In this document: piece after piece, positions 17,014 through 25,083 of the stretch
Numbering within the stretch: position 1 is the first letter of the stretch
Layout: each line of letters begins with the position of its first letter
Source: Streptomyces iakyrus
GTDB taxonomy: Bacteria > Actinomycetota > Actinomycetes > Streptomycetales > Streptomycetaceae
Length of the DNA: 64,000 nucleotides
Direction: 5' to 3'
Assembly: GCF_000717055.1 (NCBI RefSeq)
Contig: NZ_JNXI01000003.1
Location: forward strand, 124,001-188,000
The notes under the pieces: model-generated
Told to the model about the DNA's origin: nothing
The model's input: the letters and a program-made list of their open reading frames with translations, nothing else
Databases searched by the model: none
Position numbers and translations under genes: made by a program

Positions 17014-17298
17014 TTACGCCACACCTCCCTTGCGGCCGAACTCCTCGTTCAGTACGGACAGTCGGCGCCAGTACTCGTCCTCGTCGATCTCGCCGGAGGC
17101 GAAGCGGCGGCCGAGTACGGCGATGGGCGAGTCGCCCCTGAGGGTGGACTGCCCCCAGGGACCGCCGCGGCGGCCACGCCACACGGAGCGGCGCAGCAGC
17201 ATGACGCCGCCGCCGATCACCAGCGCCCAGATCACCGGGAAGAGCAGGATCCACGGGCCGGGCCCGCCGCCGTCACCGAAGTTCGCCAGGGTCTGCAT
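17014..17298 (-). CDS. SHOCT domain-containing membrane protein
   Basis: A 94-residue protein: one transmembrane helix near residues 15-36 (PWILLFPVIWALVIGGGVML), a basic stretch (RRSVWRGRRGG), and a C-terminal SHOCT domain (SPIAVLGRRFASGEIDEDEY, then WRRL). SHOCT is a short oligomerisation helix pair common in actinobacterial membrane proteins. Function unknown; family members can scaffold larger complexes. It is divergent from the TetR regulator gene, and the intervening 179 bases contain that regulator's putative operator. Confidence 0.85.
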   Translation of the reverse strand: MQTLANFGDGGGPGPWILLFPVIWALVIGGGVMLLRRSVWRGRRGGPWGQSTLRGDSPIAVLGRRFASGEIDEDEYWRRLSVLNEEFGRKGGVA

Positions 17299-17448
17299 GT
17301 CGTCCGACTCCTCGATCGCTCGATGGTGTGTGCCGCTTTCGAGAGTCCTCCGGCAGGGGCTCCGCGTCGTCGTACGGCCAGCGGCACCGTCCGTACCCCG
17401 TGGGGAGTAGACGGGCGCCGCATTCCTTCCCTCCGTGGCGCTCGACTT

Positions 17449-17470
17449 CTGTAACTACTGGTATGTACAG
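17449..17470. promoter_or_regulatory. Palindromic operator upstream of TetR gene
   Basis: A 22-base dyad with half-sites CTGTAACTACT and the complement of CTGTACATACC (eight of eleven positions match). It lies seven bases before the ATG at 17478, in the space between the TetR gene and the SHOCT gene. The arm ends CTGTA/TACAG match perfectly. Position and symmetry fit an auto-repression site for the adjacent TetR protein, which would then also control the DUF4865-phosphotriesterase genes. Confidence 0.6.
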
Positions 17471-17477
17471 TGCGGAC

Positions 17478-18041
17478 ATGAGCACCCCGGAACGGCTGAT
17501 CGAGTCCACCCGCGAACTGCTGTGGGAGCGTGGCTACGTGGGCACCAGTCCCAAGGCGATCCTGGAGCGCGCGGACGCCGGGCAGGGCAGCATGTACCAC
17601 CACTTCAAGGGCAAGCCCGACCTCGCACGGGCCGCGATCCGCCGGACCGCCGAGGAGATGCGCGCCACCGCGGCGGGAGTACTCGACGGCCCGGGCACGC
17701 CGTACGAGCGCATCGAGGCGTATCTGCGGCGCGAGCGGGACGTGCTGCGGGGCTGCCCGGTCGGGCGGCTGACGATGGACCCGGACGTCATCGCGAGCGC
17801 GGAGCTGCGCGCGCCGGTCGACGAGACGCTCGACTGGCTGCGCGGGCGGATCGCCGGGATCGTCGAGGAAGGCAAGGCGCAGGGCCAGTTCGCGCCCGGA
17901 CTCGACGGCGGCGACATCGCGGCGGCGGTCGTCGCGACCGTCCAGGGCGGTTACGTCCTCGCCCGCGCCTCCGGCTCCCCCGCCGCGTTCGACGGGGGGG
18001 TCCGGGGGCTCCTCTCCCTGCTGGCACCCCGGACTTCTTGA
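17478..18041 (+). CDS. TetR/AcrR-family transcriptional regulator
   Basis: A 187-residue repressor. The N-terminal helix-turn-helix is complete: STRELLWERGYVGTSPKAI, then ERADAGQGSMYHHFKGKPDL at about residues 10-48. The C-terminal ligand-binding part includes LRGCPVGRLTMD, a pattern seen in TetR proteins of the LmrA/YxaF subgroup. It probably represses itself and the two genes that follow, since DUF4865 starts ten bases after the stop and the third gene overlaps the second. The start at 17478 is preferred over an in-frame ATG at 17463, because the latter would lie within the operator palindrome. Confidence 0.85.
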   Translation: MSTPERLIESTRELLWERGYVGTSPKAILERADAGQGSMYHHFKGKPDLARAAIRRTAEEMRATAAGVLDGPGTPYERIEAYLRRERDVLRGCPVGRLTMDPDVIASAELRAPVDETLDWLRGRIAGIVEEGKAQGQFAPGLDGGDIAAAVVATVQGGYVLARASGSPAAFDGGVRGLLSLLAPRTS

Positions 18042-18051
18042 GGAGACCTCC

Positions 18052-18639
18052 TTGCACGCCATGCAGTACGAGCTCACCCTGCCCGCCGGCTACGACATGG
18101 GCGTCATCCGCGACCGCGTCGCCCGCCGCGGGCACCTGCTCGACGACTGGGACGGGCTCGGCCTCAAGGCCTACCTGATACGCGAGCGCGGCCGACGCGG
18201 CTCGCCGGTCGACCAGTACGCGCCCTTCTACCTCTGGAACACCGTGGACGGCATGAACGGCTTCCTGTGGGGCGGCGGGTTCCAGGGGGTCAGTGACGAC
18301 TTCGGGCGGCCGTCGGTGCGGCAGTGGACGGGGCTCGCGTACGAGGAAGGGGGCGGTTCGCGCGCGCGGTTCGCGGTGCGGCGGCGCCGACCGGTGCCGG
18401 ACGGCGGACCGCTGGCCGAGGCCGCGGCGGACGCGGTGGGCGAAGCCCGGCGGCTGGCCGGGGAGGACGGGGCCGTGCTCGCCGCCGCGGCCGTCGACAC
18501 GAACCGCTGGGAACTGGTGCACTTCTCCCTCTGGGAGCACTGGGATCAGGACACGCCCCAGGCCGACGGCGAGGTGTTCGAGGTGCTGCACCTGTCCGCG
18601 CCGGGCCGGGACCGGCTGCCCCGGGGACGCCGGTGGTGA
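18052..18639 (+). CDS. DUF4865 family protein
   Basis: A 195-residue protein of the DUF4865 family, recognised from MQYELTLPAGYDMGVIRDRV, then GHLLDDWDGLGLKAYLIRER, and the later APFYLWNTVDGMNGFLWGGGF. The repeated aromatic motifs suggest a dimeric alpha/beta barrel (monooxygenase-like ferredoxin fold), but no activity is established to my knowledge. TTG 18052 is chosen as start because AGGAG sits six bases before it; the first ATG (18061) would be too far from that site. The gene is directly downstream of the TetR gene and overlaps the phosphotriesterase-like gene by four bases, so the three form an operon. Confidence 0.8.
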   Translation: MHAMQYELTLPAGYDMGVIRDRVARRGHLLDDWDGLGLKAYLIRERGRRGSPVDQYAPFYLWNTVDGMNGFLWGGGFQGVSDDFGRPSVRQWTGLAYEEGGGSRARFAVRRRRPVPDGGPLAEAAADAVGEARRLAGEDGAVLAAAAVDTNRWELVHFSLWEHWDQDTPQADGEVFEVLHLSAPGRDRLPRGRRW

Positions 18640-19544
18640 GCGCGGTCCGCACGGTGCTGGGGGACGTGTCCCCCACAGACCTGGGTGTGTGCGACGCCCA
18701 CGACCATCTGTTCTTCGGCAGTCCCCGGCTGCCCGGCCAGGAGCTGCGCAGCGTGGCGGCGGCGCGGGCGGAGCTGGCGGCGTTCCGGGAGCAGGGCGGT
18801 GGGACCGTCGTGCAGTGGACGCCGTACGGGCTCGGGCGGCGGGCCGCCGATCTGCCGCCGCTGTCCCGGGAGACGGGTGTGCACGTGGTGGCCGCGACCG
18901 GCCTGCACCAGGCGGTGCACTACGACGAGGACACGCTCGCCGGGCTGCGGGGCCGGCTCGCCGAGGTCTTCGTCTCCGAACTCACCGAGGGCATCGGGTC
19001 GTCGGGGGTGCGGGCCGGGCTCGTGAAGGTCGCGGGCGGCTTCCACACCCTGGACGCACACGCCCGCTGGACCATGACGGCGGCGGCCGAGGCGCAGCAC
19101 GCCACGGGCGCCGCGATCGCCGTGCACCTGGAGAGGGGGACCGGGGCGCTGGACGTACTGGACCTGCTGTGCGGCGAGTTGGGGGTACCGCCGCACCGGG
19201 TGGTGCTCGGGCACCTCAACCGCTCCCCCGACCTCGTGGTGCACCGGCAGGCGGCCGAGTCCGGCTGCTATCTGGCCTTCGACGGGCCGTCACTCGCCCA
19301 CCACGCCACGGACTGGCGGATGCCGGACGCCGTACGGGCCCTCGCCGACGCCGGGTTCGGCGACCGGCTGCTGCTGGGCGCGGACACCACCACGGCCGCC
19401 GCCCGCTCGGTGGACGGCGGCCCCGGGATGCCCTGCCTGCTGCGCCGGGTGCGGCCCCGGCTCGTGCACGCCGTGGGCGAGGAGCTGGTGAGGCGCATCC
19501 TCACGGAGAATCCAGGACGGGCGTTCGGGGCCGAATGGCCCTGA
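18636..19544 (+). CDS. Phosphotriesterase-like metal-dependent hydrolase
   Basis: A 302-residue enzyme of the phosphotriesterase/amidohydrolase superfamily, with a TIM barrel and a binuclear metal site. Visible ligands are the first-strand pair DAHDHLF, the bridging lysine in AGLVKVAGG, and later histidines in AVHLER and LGHLNRSPD, with the last-strand aspartate in LLLGADT. Relatives act as lactonases, phosphotriesterases or resiniferatoxin-binding-type proteins, so the substrate cannot be named. The GTG at 18636 overlaps the DUF4865 stop in a GTGA, implying translational coupling. Confidence 0.8.
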   Translation: MSAVRTVLGDVSPTDLGVCDAHDHLFFGSPRLPGQELRSVAAARAELAAFREQGGGTVVQWTPYGLGRRAADLPPLSRETGVHVVAATGLHQAVHYDEDTLAGLRGRLAEVFVSELTEGIGSSGVRAGLVKVAGGFHTLDAHARWTMTAAAEAQHATGAAIAVHLERGTGALDVLDLLCGELGVPPHRVVLGHLNRSPDLVVHRQAAESGCYLAFDGPSLAHHATDWRMPDAVRALADAGFGDRLLLGADTTTAAARSVDGGPGMPCLLRRVRPRLVHAVGEELVRRILTENPGRAFGAEWP

Positions 19545-19561
19545 CCCGCCCGGTCACCGGC

Positions 19562-19984
19562 TCAGCCGCCGGCCTGGTCGCTGTCCTTCATCGAGCCCCA
19601 GCCGTGCCAGCGGTCGACCTCGATCCAGGCGCTCACCCGGGGGCGGACGCGGTCGGGGTACGGCTTGCCGGTGTAGTGGCGGGCGAGGAGGTCGATGTCG
19701 GCCAGTTCCTCGTCGGCGTACATCTCGGTCACGCGGCCGATGAGGGTGACGTGGGTGTACCAGTCGTCGCCGGCGAGGACGGTGAGGGTGACGCGCGGGT
19801 CGCGGCGCAGATGCTTCAGACGTACCCGGCCCTCGTCGAGGTTGACCAGGACCCGGCCGTCCTGCCACGCGTACCAGGTGGCGGTGGAGACGGGGGCGCC
19901 GTCGGAGCGCAGGGTGGCCATGACGCACGGGTTGGGCCGGCCCAGCAGTTCGTCGGCCTCGGGCGGCAGCGGCGGCTTGGACAT
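19562..19984 (-). CDS. PPOX-class F420-dependent enzyme
   Basis: A 140-residue split-barrel flavin/F420-binding protein. The N-terminal strand pattern PCVMATLRSDGAPVSTATWY and the RVRLKHLRRDPRVTLTVL segment are typical of pyridoxamine-5-phosphate-oxidase-like F420-dependent reductases of actinobacteria. GRVTEMYADEE and the Arg/Trp-rich C-terminus (RVSAWIEVDRWHGWG) complete the fold. Such enzymes reduce diverse substrates with F420H2. It is 11 bases downstream of the 3-hydroxyisobutyrate-dehydrogenase-like gene and likely forms a two-gene transcript with it. Confidence 0.8.
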   Translation of the reverse strand: MSKPPLPPEADELLGRPNPCVMATLRSDGAPVSTATWYAWQDGRVLVNLDEGRVRLKHLRRDPRVTLTVLAGDDWYTHVTLIGRVTEMYADEELADIDLLARHYTGKPYPDRVRPRVSAWIEVDRWHGWGSMKDSDQAGG

Positions 19985-19995
19985 GGGGGAACCTC

Positions 19996-20886
19996 CTAGG
20001 AGTCGGTCTTGTCGTCGAAGCTGGCGAAGTAGGCCGCGACCATGTCCTCGTCGGCGTGGCCCTGTGCGGCCGCACGCTCCATGCGGGCGGCGGCCGCTTC
20101 GGCGACGTCCAGCCGGACGCCGTTGTCGGCGCCGGCCCGGACGATCAGCCGGGCGTCCTTGGCGGCGGTGCTCACCGCGAACTGGGGCGGGACGAGCCTG
20201 CCTTCGAGCACGAGATCCGACTTGGCGCGCAGATAGCCCATGTCGAGCGGGCCGCCGGCGACGAGGTCGAAGAAGCCGTGCGGGTCGACGCCGAGGGCCT
20301 TCGACAGGGCGAGGGCCTCGCCGGCGGCGGCCGTGACGGCGAGGACCCAGCTGTTGGCGACGAGCTTGAGGCGGGTGGCCCCGCCCTCCGCTCCGTCCTC
20401 GCCGGACCAGACGGTACGGGCGCCGACCGCCTCGAAGACCGGCGTCACCTTCTCGCGGCCCTCGGTCGGCCCGGCCGCGAGCACCGTCAGTTTCCCGGCC
20501 TCGGCGGGCTGGCGGGTGCCCAGGACGGGCGCGTCGTAGAAGAGGAGGCCGTGCTCACGGGCGAAGGCGGCCAGCTCGGCGACGCCGTCGAGGCCCGCGG
20601 TGCCGGACTGCACCCAGGCGGTGCCGGGGCGCAGGGCGGGGGCGGCCTCGCGCATCGTGTCCAGGGTGGCGGGGGCGTCGTGGAGCATGGTCAGGACGAC
20701 GTCGGCGCCCCGCACCGCCTGCTCGGGGCCGCCGGCGATGCGCACGCCGTCGGCGGCCAGCGGCTCGGCCTTGGCCCGGGTGCGGTTCCAGGCGTGGACC
20801 GTGTGACCGGCCCGGGCGAGGTTGCGGGCCATCGCGGCACCCATGATGCCGGTGCCCAGGACGCTCACGGTGAGCTGGTGGGTCAT
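19996..20886 (-). CDS. NAD(P)-dependent beta-hydroxyacid dehydrogenase family protein
   Basis: A 296-residue protein of the 3-hydroxyisobutyrate dehydrogenase/6-phosphogluconate dehydrogenase family. The Rossmann dinucleotide motif is VLGTGIMGAAMARNL at the N-terminus. HAWNRTRAKAEPL provides the Arg that favours NADP. The catalytic lysine is in LKLVANSWV. The C-terminal domain is all helical. Substrates in this family range from 3-hydroxyisobutyrate and tartronate semialdehyde to succinic semialdehyde, and cannot be fixed here. The next gene downstream is the F420-dependent enzyme. ATG 20886 gives a canonical start for the Rossmann fold. Confidence 0.85.
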   Translation of the reverse strand: MTHQLTVSVLGTGIMGAAMARNLARAGHTVHAWNRTRAKAEPLAADGVRIAGGPEQAVRGADVVLTMLHDAPATLDTMREAAPALRPGTAWVQSGTAGLDGVAELAAFAREHGLLFYDAPVLGTRQPAEAGKLTVLAAGPTEGREKVTPVFEAVGARTVWSGEDGAEGGATRLKLVANSWVLAVTAAAGEALALSKALGVDPHGFFDLVAGGPLDMGYLRAKSDLVLEGRLVPPQFAVSTAAKDARLIVRAGADNGVRLDVAEAAAARMERAAAQGHADEDMVAAYFASFDDKTDS

Positions 20887-21029
20887 TGCGTCAACTTCCT
20901 CGGTGGTGCGGTCGCGGGCGGCTGCCCGCGCCCCAGCCTGCCCGCTCAGCGGCGCGCCTTCCCGCAGGCGGCGCGCTCAAGCCTGATACCCGTGGGGTCA
21001 GGATCGCGGGAGCACGCCCGACGACTGGT

Positions 21030-22277
21030 TCACCCGCGCGGGGACAGCGCTCCCAGCGGATCGTCCAGGACCGGCTGCCAGGCCAGTTCCGCCGCGCCGA
21101 CCAGGCTGTTGTGGTCGAGGGTGCAGGGCAGGATGGGGACGCCGCCGCTCTGGCCCCACAGGCTGCGGTCGGCGACGACCGCGCGCAGGCGGGCGGGGTC
21201 GGCGTCGAGGAGGGTGCGGTGCAGGCCGCCGAGGATGATGCGATCCGGGTTGAGGATGTTGACCAGGCCCGCGAGGCCCAGGCCGAGGCGGTCGACGATG
21301 GCCTCGGCGGCGGTGCGGACGGCCGGCTCGTCGTAGTGGTGGCGGATCAGGTCGATGGACTGCTGGAGCAGGGAGACCTCGGGGCCCGGTTCGCGTCCGG
21401 CCTCGGTCAGGAAGGCCAGCGGGTCGGTCTCCACGTCGAGGCAGCCGCGGCTGCCGCAGTGGCAGGGGCGGCCCTCGGGGTGCACGGTGAGGTGCCCGAC
21501 CTCCAGCGCGAGGCCCGAACTGCCCCGGTGCAGGCGGCCGTCGAGGACGAGCGCGCCGCCGACTCCGCGGTGGCCGGTGGCCACGCAGAGCAGGTCGCGG
21601 GCGCCGCGGCCGGCGCCGTGCCGGTGCTCGGCGAGCGCGGCGAGGTTGACGTCGTTCGCGGCGAATGCGGGCCCGTCGATGCCGGCGGCGCGCACCTGCT
21701 CGGCGAAGATGTCCCGGACGGGCGCGCCGGCGGGCCAGGCCAGGTGGAGAGGGTTCAGTGCCAGACCCTCGGGTTCGGCGACGGCGGAGGGTACGGCGAG
21801 GCCCGCGCCCACGCACCGGAGCCCGGTCTCGCGCAGCAGCTCGGCGCCGGCCGTGACGACGGAGGCGAGCACTTTGGCCGGGTCGGCGTCGACGACCTCG
21901 CAGCCGGGCGCGGTGGCGACGATCCGGCCGCCGAGACCGACCAGCGCCGCACGGAAGCCGTCGGCGTGCACCTGCGCGGCGAGCGCGACGGGTCCGTCGT
22001 CGGCGACGGCCAGTTTGTGGGAGGGCCTGCCCTGCGATCCGGCCGCGGCGGCGGGCCGGGCGTCGACCCGGATCAGCCCGAGCGCTTCCAGCTCGGCGGC
22101 GACCGCCCCGGCCGTCGCACGGGTCACCCCGAGCTCGGCGGTGAGCACGGCCCGGGTCGGCGCGCGTCCGGTGTGGACGAGCTCCAGCGCGGGTCCGAGC
22201 GCTGCGCGCCCCCGGTCCAGCCGCGTCCTTGAGGTGCTCCCGTCCCCCGCCTGCCGGGGGTCCGCCTTCCCGCTCAT
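21030..22277 (-). CDS. ROK-family transcriptional regulator
   Basis: A 415-residue ROK (repressor, ORF, kinase) protein. An N-terminal winged-helix domain (about residues 25-75: PTRAVLTAELGVTRATAGAV) marks it as a regulator rather than a sugar kinase. The ROK domain carries AGLAVPSAVA, the substrate stretch LALEVGHLTVHPEGRPC, and the zinc-binding CHCGSRGCLD (the C-x-CG-x2-GC motif). Such proteins sense sugars and repress uptake genes. No sugar gene lies immediately beside it; the next genes are AlkB and RlmG-like. It could act on a distant regulon. Confidence 0.85.
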   Translation of the reverse strand: MSGKADPRQAGDGSTSRTRLDRGRAALGPALELVHTGRAPTRAVLTAELGVTRATAGAVAAELEALGLIRVDARPAAAAGSQGRPSHKLAVADDGPVALAAQVHADGFRAALVGLGGRIVATAPGCEVVDADPAKVLASVVTAGAELLRETGLRCVGAGLAVPSAVAEPEGLALNPLHLAWPAGAPVRDIFAEQVRAAGIDGPAFAANDVNLAALAEHRHGAGRGARDLLCVATGHRGVGGALVLDGRLHRGSSGLALEVGHLTVHPEGRPCHCGSRGCLDVETDPLAFLTEAGREPGPEVSLLQQSIDLIRHHYDEPAVRTAAEAIVDRLGLGLAGLVNILNPDRIILGGLHRTLLDADPARLRAVVADRSLWGQSGGVPILPCTLDHNSLVGAAELAWQPVLDDPLGALSPRG

Positions 22278-22332
22278 GAGGGCGAGTCTCCCATGATCCG
22301 CCGGATGGTGGCCGAGTCAGCCCCGCCGGGCG

Positions 22333-23007
22333 TCACGGAGCGTCGGGGCTCCGGTCGGCCGGGGGCCGGAAGCCGCTGACCCTGAGTGTGATGTTGAGAC
22401 GGCCCGTGAGGCCGAGCCCGGGCGGTGCCGTGCCCGCGTGGACGCGGGGGACTCCGTGGTAGGCCAGGCGGGACGGGCCGCCGAAGACGAACAGGTCGCC
22501 GCTGCGCAGCTCGACGTCGGTGTAGGGCCGGGTGCGCGTCGCGGTGTTGCCGAAGCGGAAGACGCAGGTGTCGCCGAGGCTCAGCGACACCACCGGGGCG
22601 TCGGACCTTTCGTCGCTGTCGCGGTGCATGCCCATGCGGGCGTCGGCGTCGTAGAAGTTGATCAGGGCGATGTCGTAGTCCGGCGCGGGTCCTGCGAGGG
22701 TGTCGCGGACCGCCCGGCGGCCCAGTTCGCCGAGCCACCGCGGGAACGGCTTCACCGGCGCGCCGTCCCCGTCGGTGACCGTGCGGGCGTAGGCGTACGG
22801 GTACCAGTGCCAGCCCAGGCACACCTGGCGGGCGGTCATGGTGCCGCCGCCGGGGGTGCGGACCGTGCGCAGGCCGGCGGGGGGACGGGCCCACTCCCGG
22901 CAGGCGTCGAGCAGTTCCCGCTGGTGTTCCGCGTCCAGCCAGCCGGGCAGGTGCACGGCGCCGGGCGCGATCTGCGCTCGCGGCCTGGGGAACAGCTCGG
23001 CGTCCAT
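22333..23007 (-). CDS. alkB: AlkB-like alpha-ketoglutarate/Fe(II) dioxygenase
   Basis: A 224-residue 2-oxoglutarate/iron dioxygenase of the AlkB type, which removes methyl groups from damaged DNA bases by oxidation. The iron ligands are visible: His and Asp in MHRDSDE and a second His in LAYHGVPR. The 2-oxoglutarate-binding arginine lies in the C-terminal GRLNITLRVSG. NFYDADARMG precedes the HxD motif, as in AlkB. ATG 23007 is preferred because the protein then begins DAELFPRPRAQIAPG, as in relatives; in-frame ATG 23016 and GTG 23028 are also possible. Divergent from the RlmG-like gene, with only 56 bases between. Confidence 0.85.
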   Translation of the reverse strand: MDAELFPRPRAQIAPGAVHLPGWLDAEHQRELLDACREWARPPAGLRTVRTPGGGTMTARQVCLGWHWYPYAYARTVTDGDGAPVKPFPRWLGELGRRAVRDTLAGPAPDYDIALINFYDADARMGMHRDSDERSDAPVVSLSLGDTCVFRFGNTATRTRPYTDVELRSGDLFVFGGPSRLAYHGVPRVHAGTAPPGLGLTGRLNITLRVSGFRPPADRSPDAP

Positions 23008-23063
23008 GCCCTCCATGGTGCCCGACACGCCCTGAGCTGCGGCTCGGCTAGCCTGGTCGCACG

Positions 23064-24206
23064 ATGAACGACCGTATGACGACGCCGTGGGGCGAGCCGG
23101 AGCTGACCCGCTTCCCCGAGGACCCGCGCGACCGGCTGCGCGCCTGGGACGCCTCGGACGAGTACCTGCTGAGGCATCTGGCCGCGGAGGGGGTGCCGCT
23201 GGACGGCACGGTCGTGGTCTTCGGGGACCGGTGGGGCGCGCTGGTCACGGCGCTCGCGGAGCACCGGCCGGTGCAGATCAGCGACTCCTTCCTGACGCAG
23301 GAGGCGACCCGCGCCAACCTCGCGCGGGCGGGTGCCGAGCCGGGTGCGGTGCGGCTGCTCACCACGCAGGATCCGCCGCCGGAGCGGGTCGACGTGCTGC
23401 TGGTGCGGGTGCCGAAGAGCCTGGCGTTGCTGGAGGATCAGTTGCTGCGGCTGGCGCCTGCCGTGCACGCGGGGACGCTCGTCGTGGGGACGGGCATGGT
23501 GAAGGAGATCCACACCTCGACGCTGCGGTTGTTCGAGCGGATCCTCGGCCCGACCCGCACCTCGCTCGCCGAGAAGAAGGCCCGGCTGATCTTCTGCACG
23601 CCGGATCCGGTGCTGGAGCGGCCCGCCGGCCCGTGGCCGTACGTCTACACGCTGCCGGACGGCATCGGCCCCGCCTCGGGGGGGACCGTCGTCAATCACG
23701 CGGGGGTCTTCTGCGCCGACCGGCTCGACATCGGCACGCGGTTCTTCCTCGGGCATCTGCCGCCGGGACGGGGCCGCCGGGTGGTGGACCTGGGGTGCGG
23801 CAACGGCGTCGTGGGGACGTCGGTGGCGCTGGCCGACCCGGACGCCGAGGTGCTGTTCACGGACGAGTCGTTCCAGGCCGTGGCCTCGGCGGAGGCGACG
23901 TACAAGGCCAACGGTGCCCCGGGGCATGCCGAGTTCCGGGTCGGGGACGGTCTGGCGGGCGTGCCGTCCGGCAGTGTCGACGTGGTCCTCAGCAACCCGC
24001 CGTTCCACTCCCACCAGGCGACGACGGACGCCACGGCCTGGCGGATGTTCACCGGGGCGCGGCGCACGCTGCGGCCGGGCGGGGAGCTGTGGGTGGTCGG
24101 CAACCGGCACCTGGGCTACCACGTCAAGCTGCGCAAGCTGTTCGGCAACAGCCGGCTCGTCGCGAGCGATCCGAAGTTCGTGGTGCTGAAGGCCGTCAAG
24201 CGCTAG
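23064..24206 (+). CDS. RlmG/RsmC-like rRNA (guanine-N2) methyltransferase
   Basis: A 380-residue two-domain methyltransferase. The N-terminal half (1-190) is a degenerate, non-catalytic methyltransferase-like domain (TVVVFGDRWGALVTALA). The C-terminal half has the SAM-binding motif VVDLGCGNGVVG and the catalytic NPPF motif of N2-guanine methyltransferases at residues 311-314, followed by FHSHQATTDATAW. Architecture and motif match RlmG, which modifies 23S rRNA G1835 in E. coli, and RsmC (16S). The exact target in this organism is inferred. The last codons overlap the convergent aldolase gene by 11 bases. Confidence 0.8.
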   Translation: MNDRMTTPWGEPELTRFPEDPRDRLRAWDASDEYLLRHLAAEGVPLDGTVVVFGDRWGALVTALAEHRPVQISDSFLTQEATRANLARAGAEPGAVRLLTTQDPPPERVDVLLVRVPKSLALLEDQLLRLAPAVHAGTLVVGTGMVKEIHTSTLRLFERILGPTRTSLAEKKARLIFCTPDPVLERPAGPWPYVYTLPDGIGPASGGTVVNHAGVFCADRLDIGTRFFLGHLPPGRGRRVVDLGCGNGVVGTSVALADPDAEVLFTDESFQAVASAEATYKANGAPGHAEFRVGDGLAGVPSGSVDVVLSNPPFHSHQATTDATAWRMFTGARRTLRPGGELWVVGNRHLGYHVKLRKLFGNSRLVASDPKFVVLKAVKR

Positions 24207-25056
24207 CGGAGCCCAGGGTCTGGAGGGTCCTGGCGACCGTTCGGGTCATCGCCTCCCGGGCGAGGGTCAGGTAGCTGCGCGGGTCGACGGCCTCGGGGCG
24301 TTCGGTGAGGAAGTCCCGGACCGCCCCGGTCAGCGCGATGTTCAGGGCCGTGCCGATGTTGACTTTGGTGATGCCTCCGGCGACGGCCGCCTTGAGTTCG
24401 TCGTCCGGGACACCGGAGGAGCCGTGCAGGACGAGCGGGACGTCCAGTGCGGCCGACAGACGTTTGAGGAGGGCGTGGTCGAGGGCCGCCGTGCGGGTGG
24501 TCATGGCGTGGGAGCTGCCGATGGCGACGGCCAGGGCGTCCACGCCCGAGTCGGCGACGAAGGACCGCGCCTCGTCGGGGTCGGTGCGGGCGCCGGGGGC
24601 GTGCGCGTCCAGCGGCGGTCTGCCGTTCTTGCCGCCGATCTGGCCCAACTCGGCCTCGATCCAAAGCCCTTGGGCGTGGGCCCAGTCGACCGCCGCCCGG
24701 GTCGCGGTGAGGTTCTCGGCGTAGGGCAGGCGGGCCGCGTCGTACATCACGGAGCTGAAGCCGGCGTCCGCGGCCTGGCGCAGCAGGGCGTCGCTCTGCA
24801 CGTGGTCGAGGTGCAACGCGACCGGTACGGCAGCCCGTTCGGCCACGGTGACGGCCGCGCGGGCGAGCGGGAGCAGCTGTCCGGCGCGGAACTTCACCGC
24901 GTTCTCGCTGACCTGGAGGACGACGGGGGCGCCGGCCGACTCGGCGCCCGCGACGACGGCCTCGACGTGCTCCAGGGTGATGACGTTGAAGGAGGCGACG
25001 GCGGAGCCGGCCGCGGCGGCGCGGGTGACGAGGTCGCCGGTGGTGGTGAGAGGCAC
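24196..25056 (-). CDS. Class II (GatY/KbaY-like) fructose/tagatose-bisphosphate aldolase
   Basis: A 286-residue zinc-dependent class II aldolase. The fold is clear: SAVASFNVITLEHVEAVV at the N-terminus, the catalytic Asp/zinc His of VALHLDHVQSDAL, the monovalent-cation loop IEAELGQIGGKNG, the zinc-ligand VLHGSSGVPDDEL and the phosphate-binding ITKVNIGTALN. GatY/KbaY enzymes cleave tagatose-1,6-bisphosphate in galactitol or N-acetylgalactosamine breakdown; FbaA-like activity is also possible. It follows the SIS isomerase gene by 27 bases, which fits an amino-sugar role. The start is GTG 25056 with AGGAG five bases upstream. Confidence 0.85.
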   Translation of the reverse strand: MPLTTTGDLVTRAAAAGSAVASFNVITLEHVEAVVAGAESAGAPVVLQVSENAVKFRAGQLLPLARAAVTVAERAAVPVALHLDHVQSDALLRQAADAGFSSVMYDAARLPYAENLTATRAAVDWAHAQGLWIEAELGQIGGKNGRPPLDAHAPGARTDPDEARSFVADSGVDALAVAIGSSHAMTTRTAALDHALLKRLSAALDVPLVLHGSSGVPDDELKAAVAGGITKVNIGTALNIALTGAVRDFLTERPEAVDPRSYLTLAREAMTRTVARTLQTLGSASA

Positions 25057-25083
25057 GGGGTCTCCTGGGGCCTGTCGTTCGGA

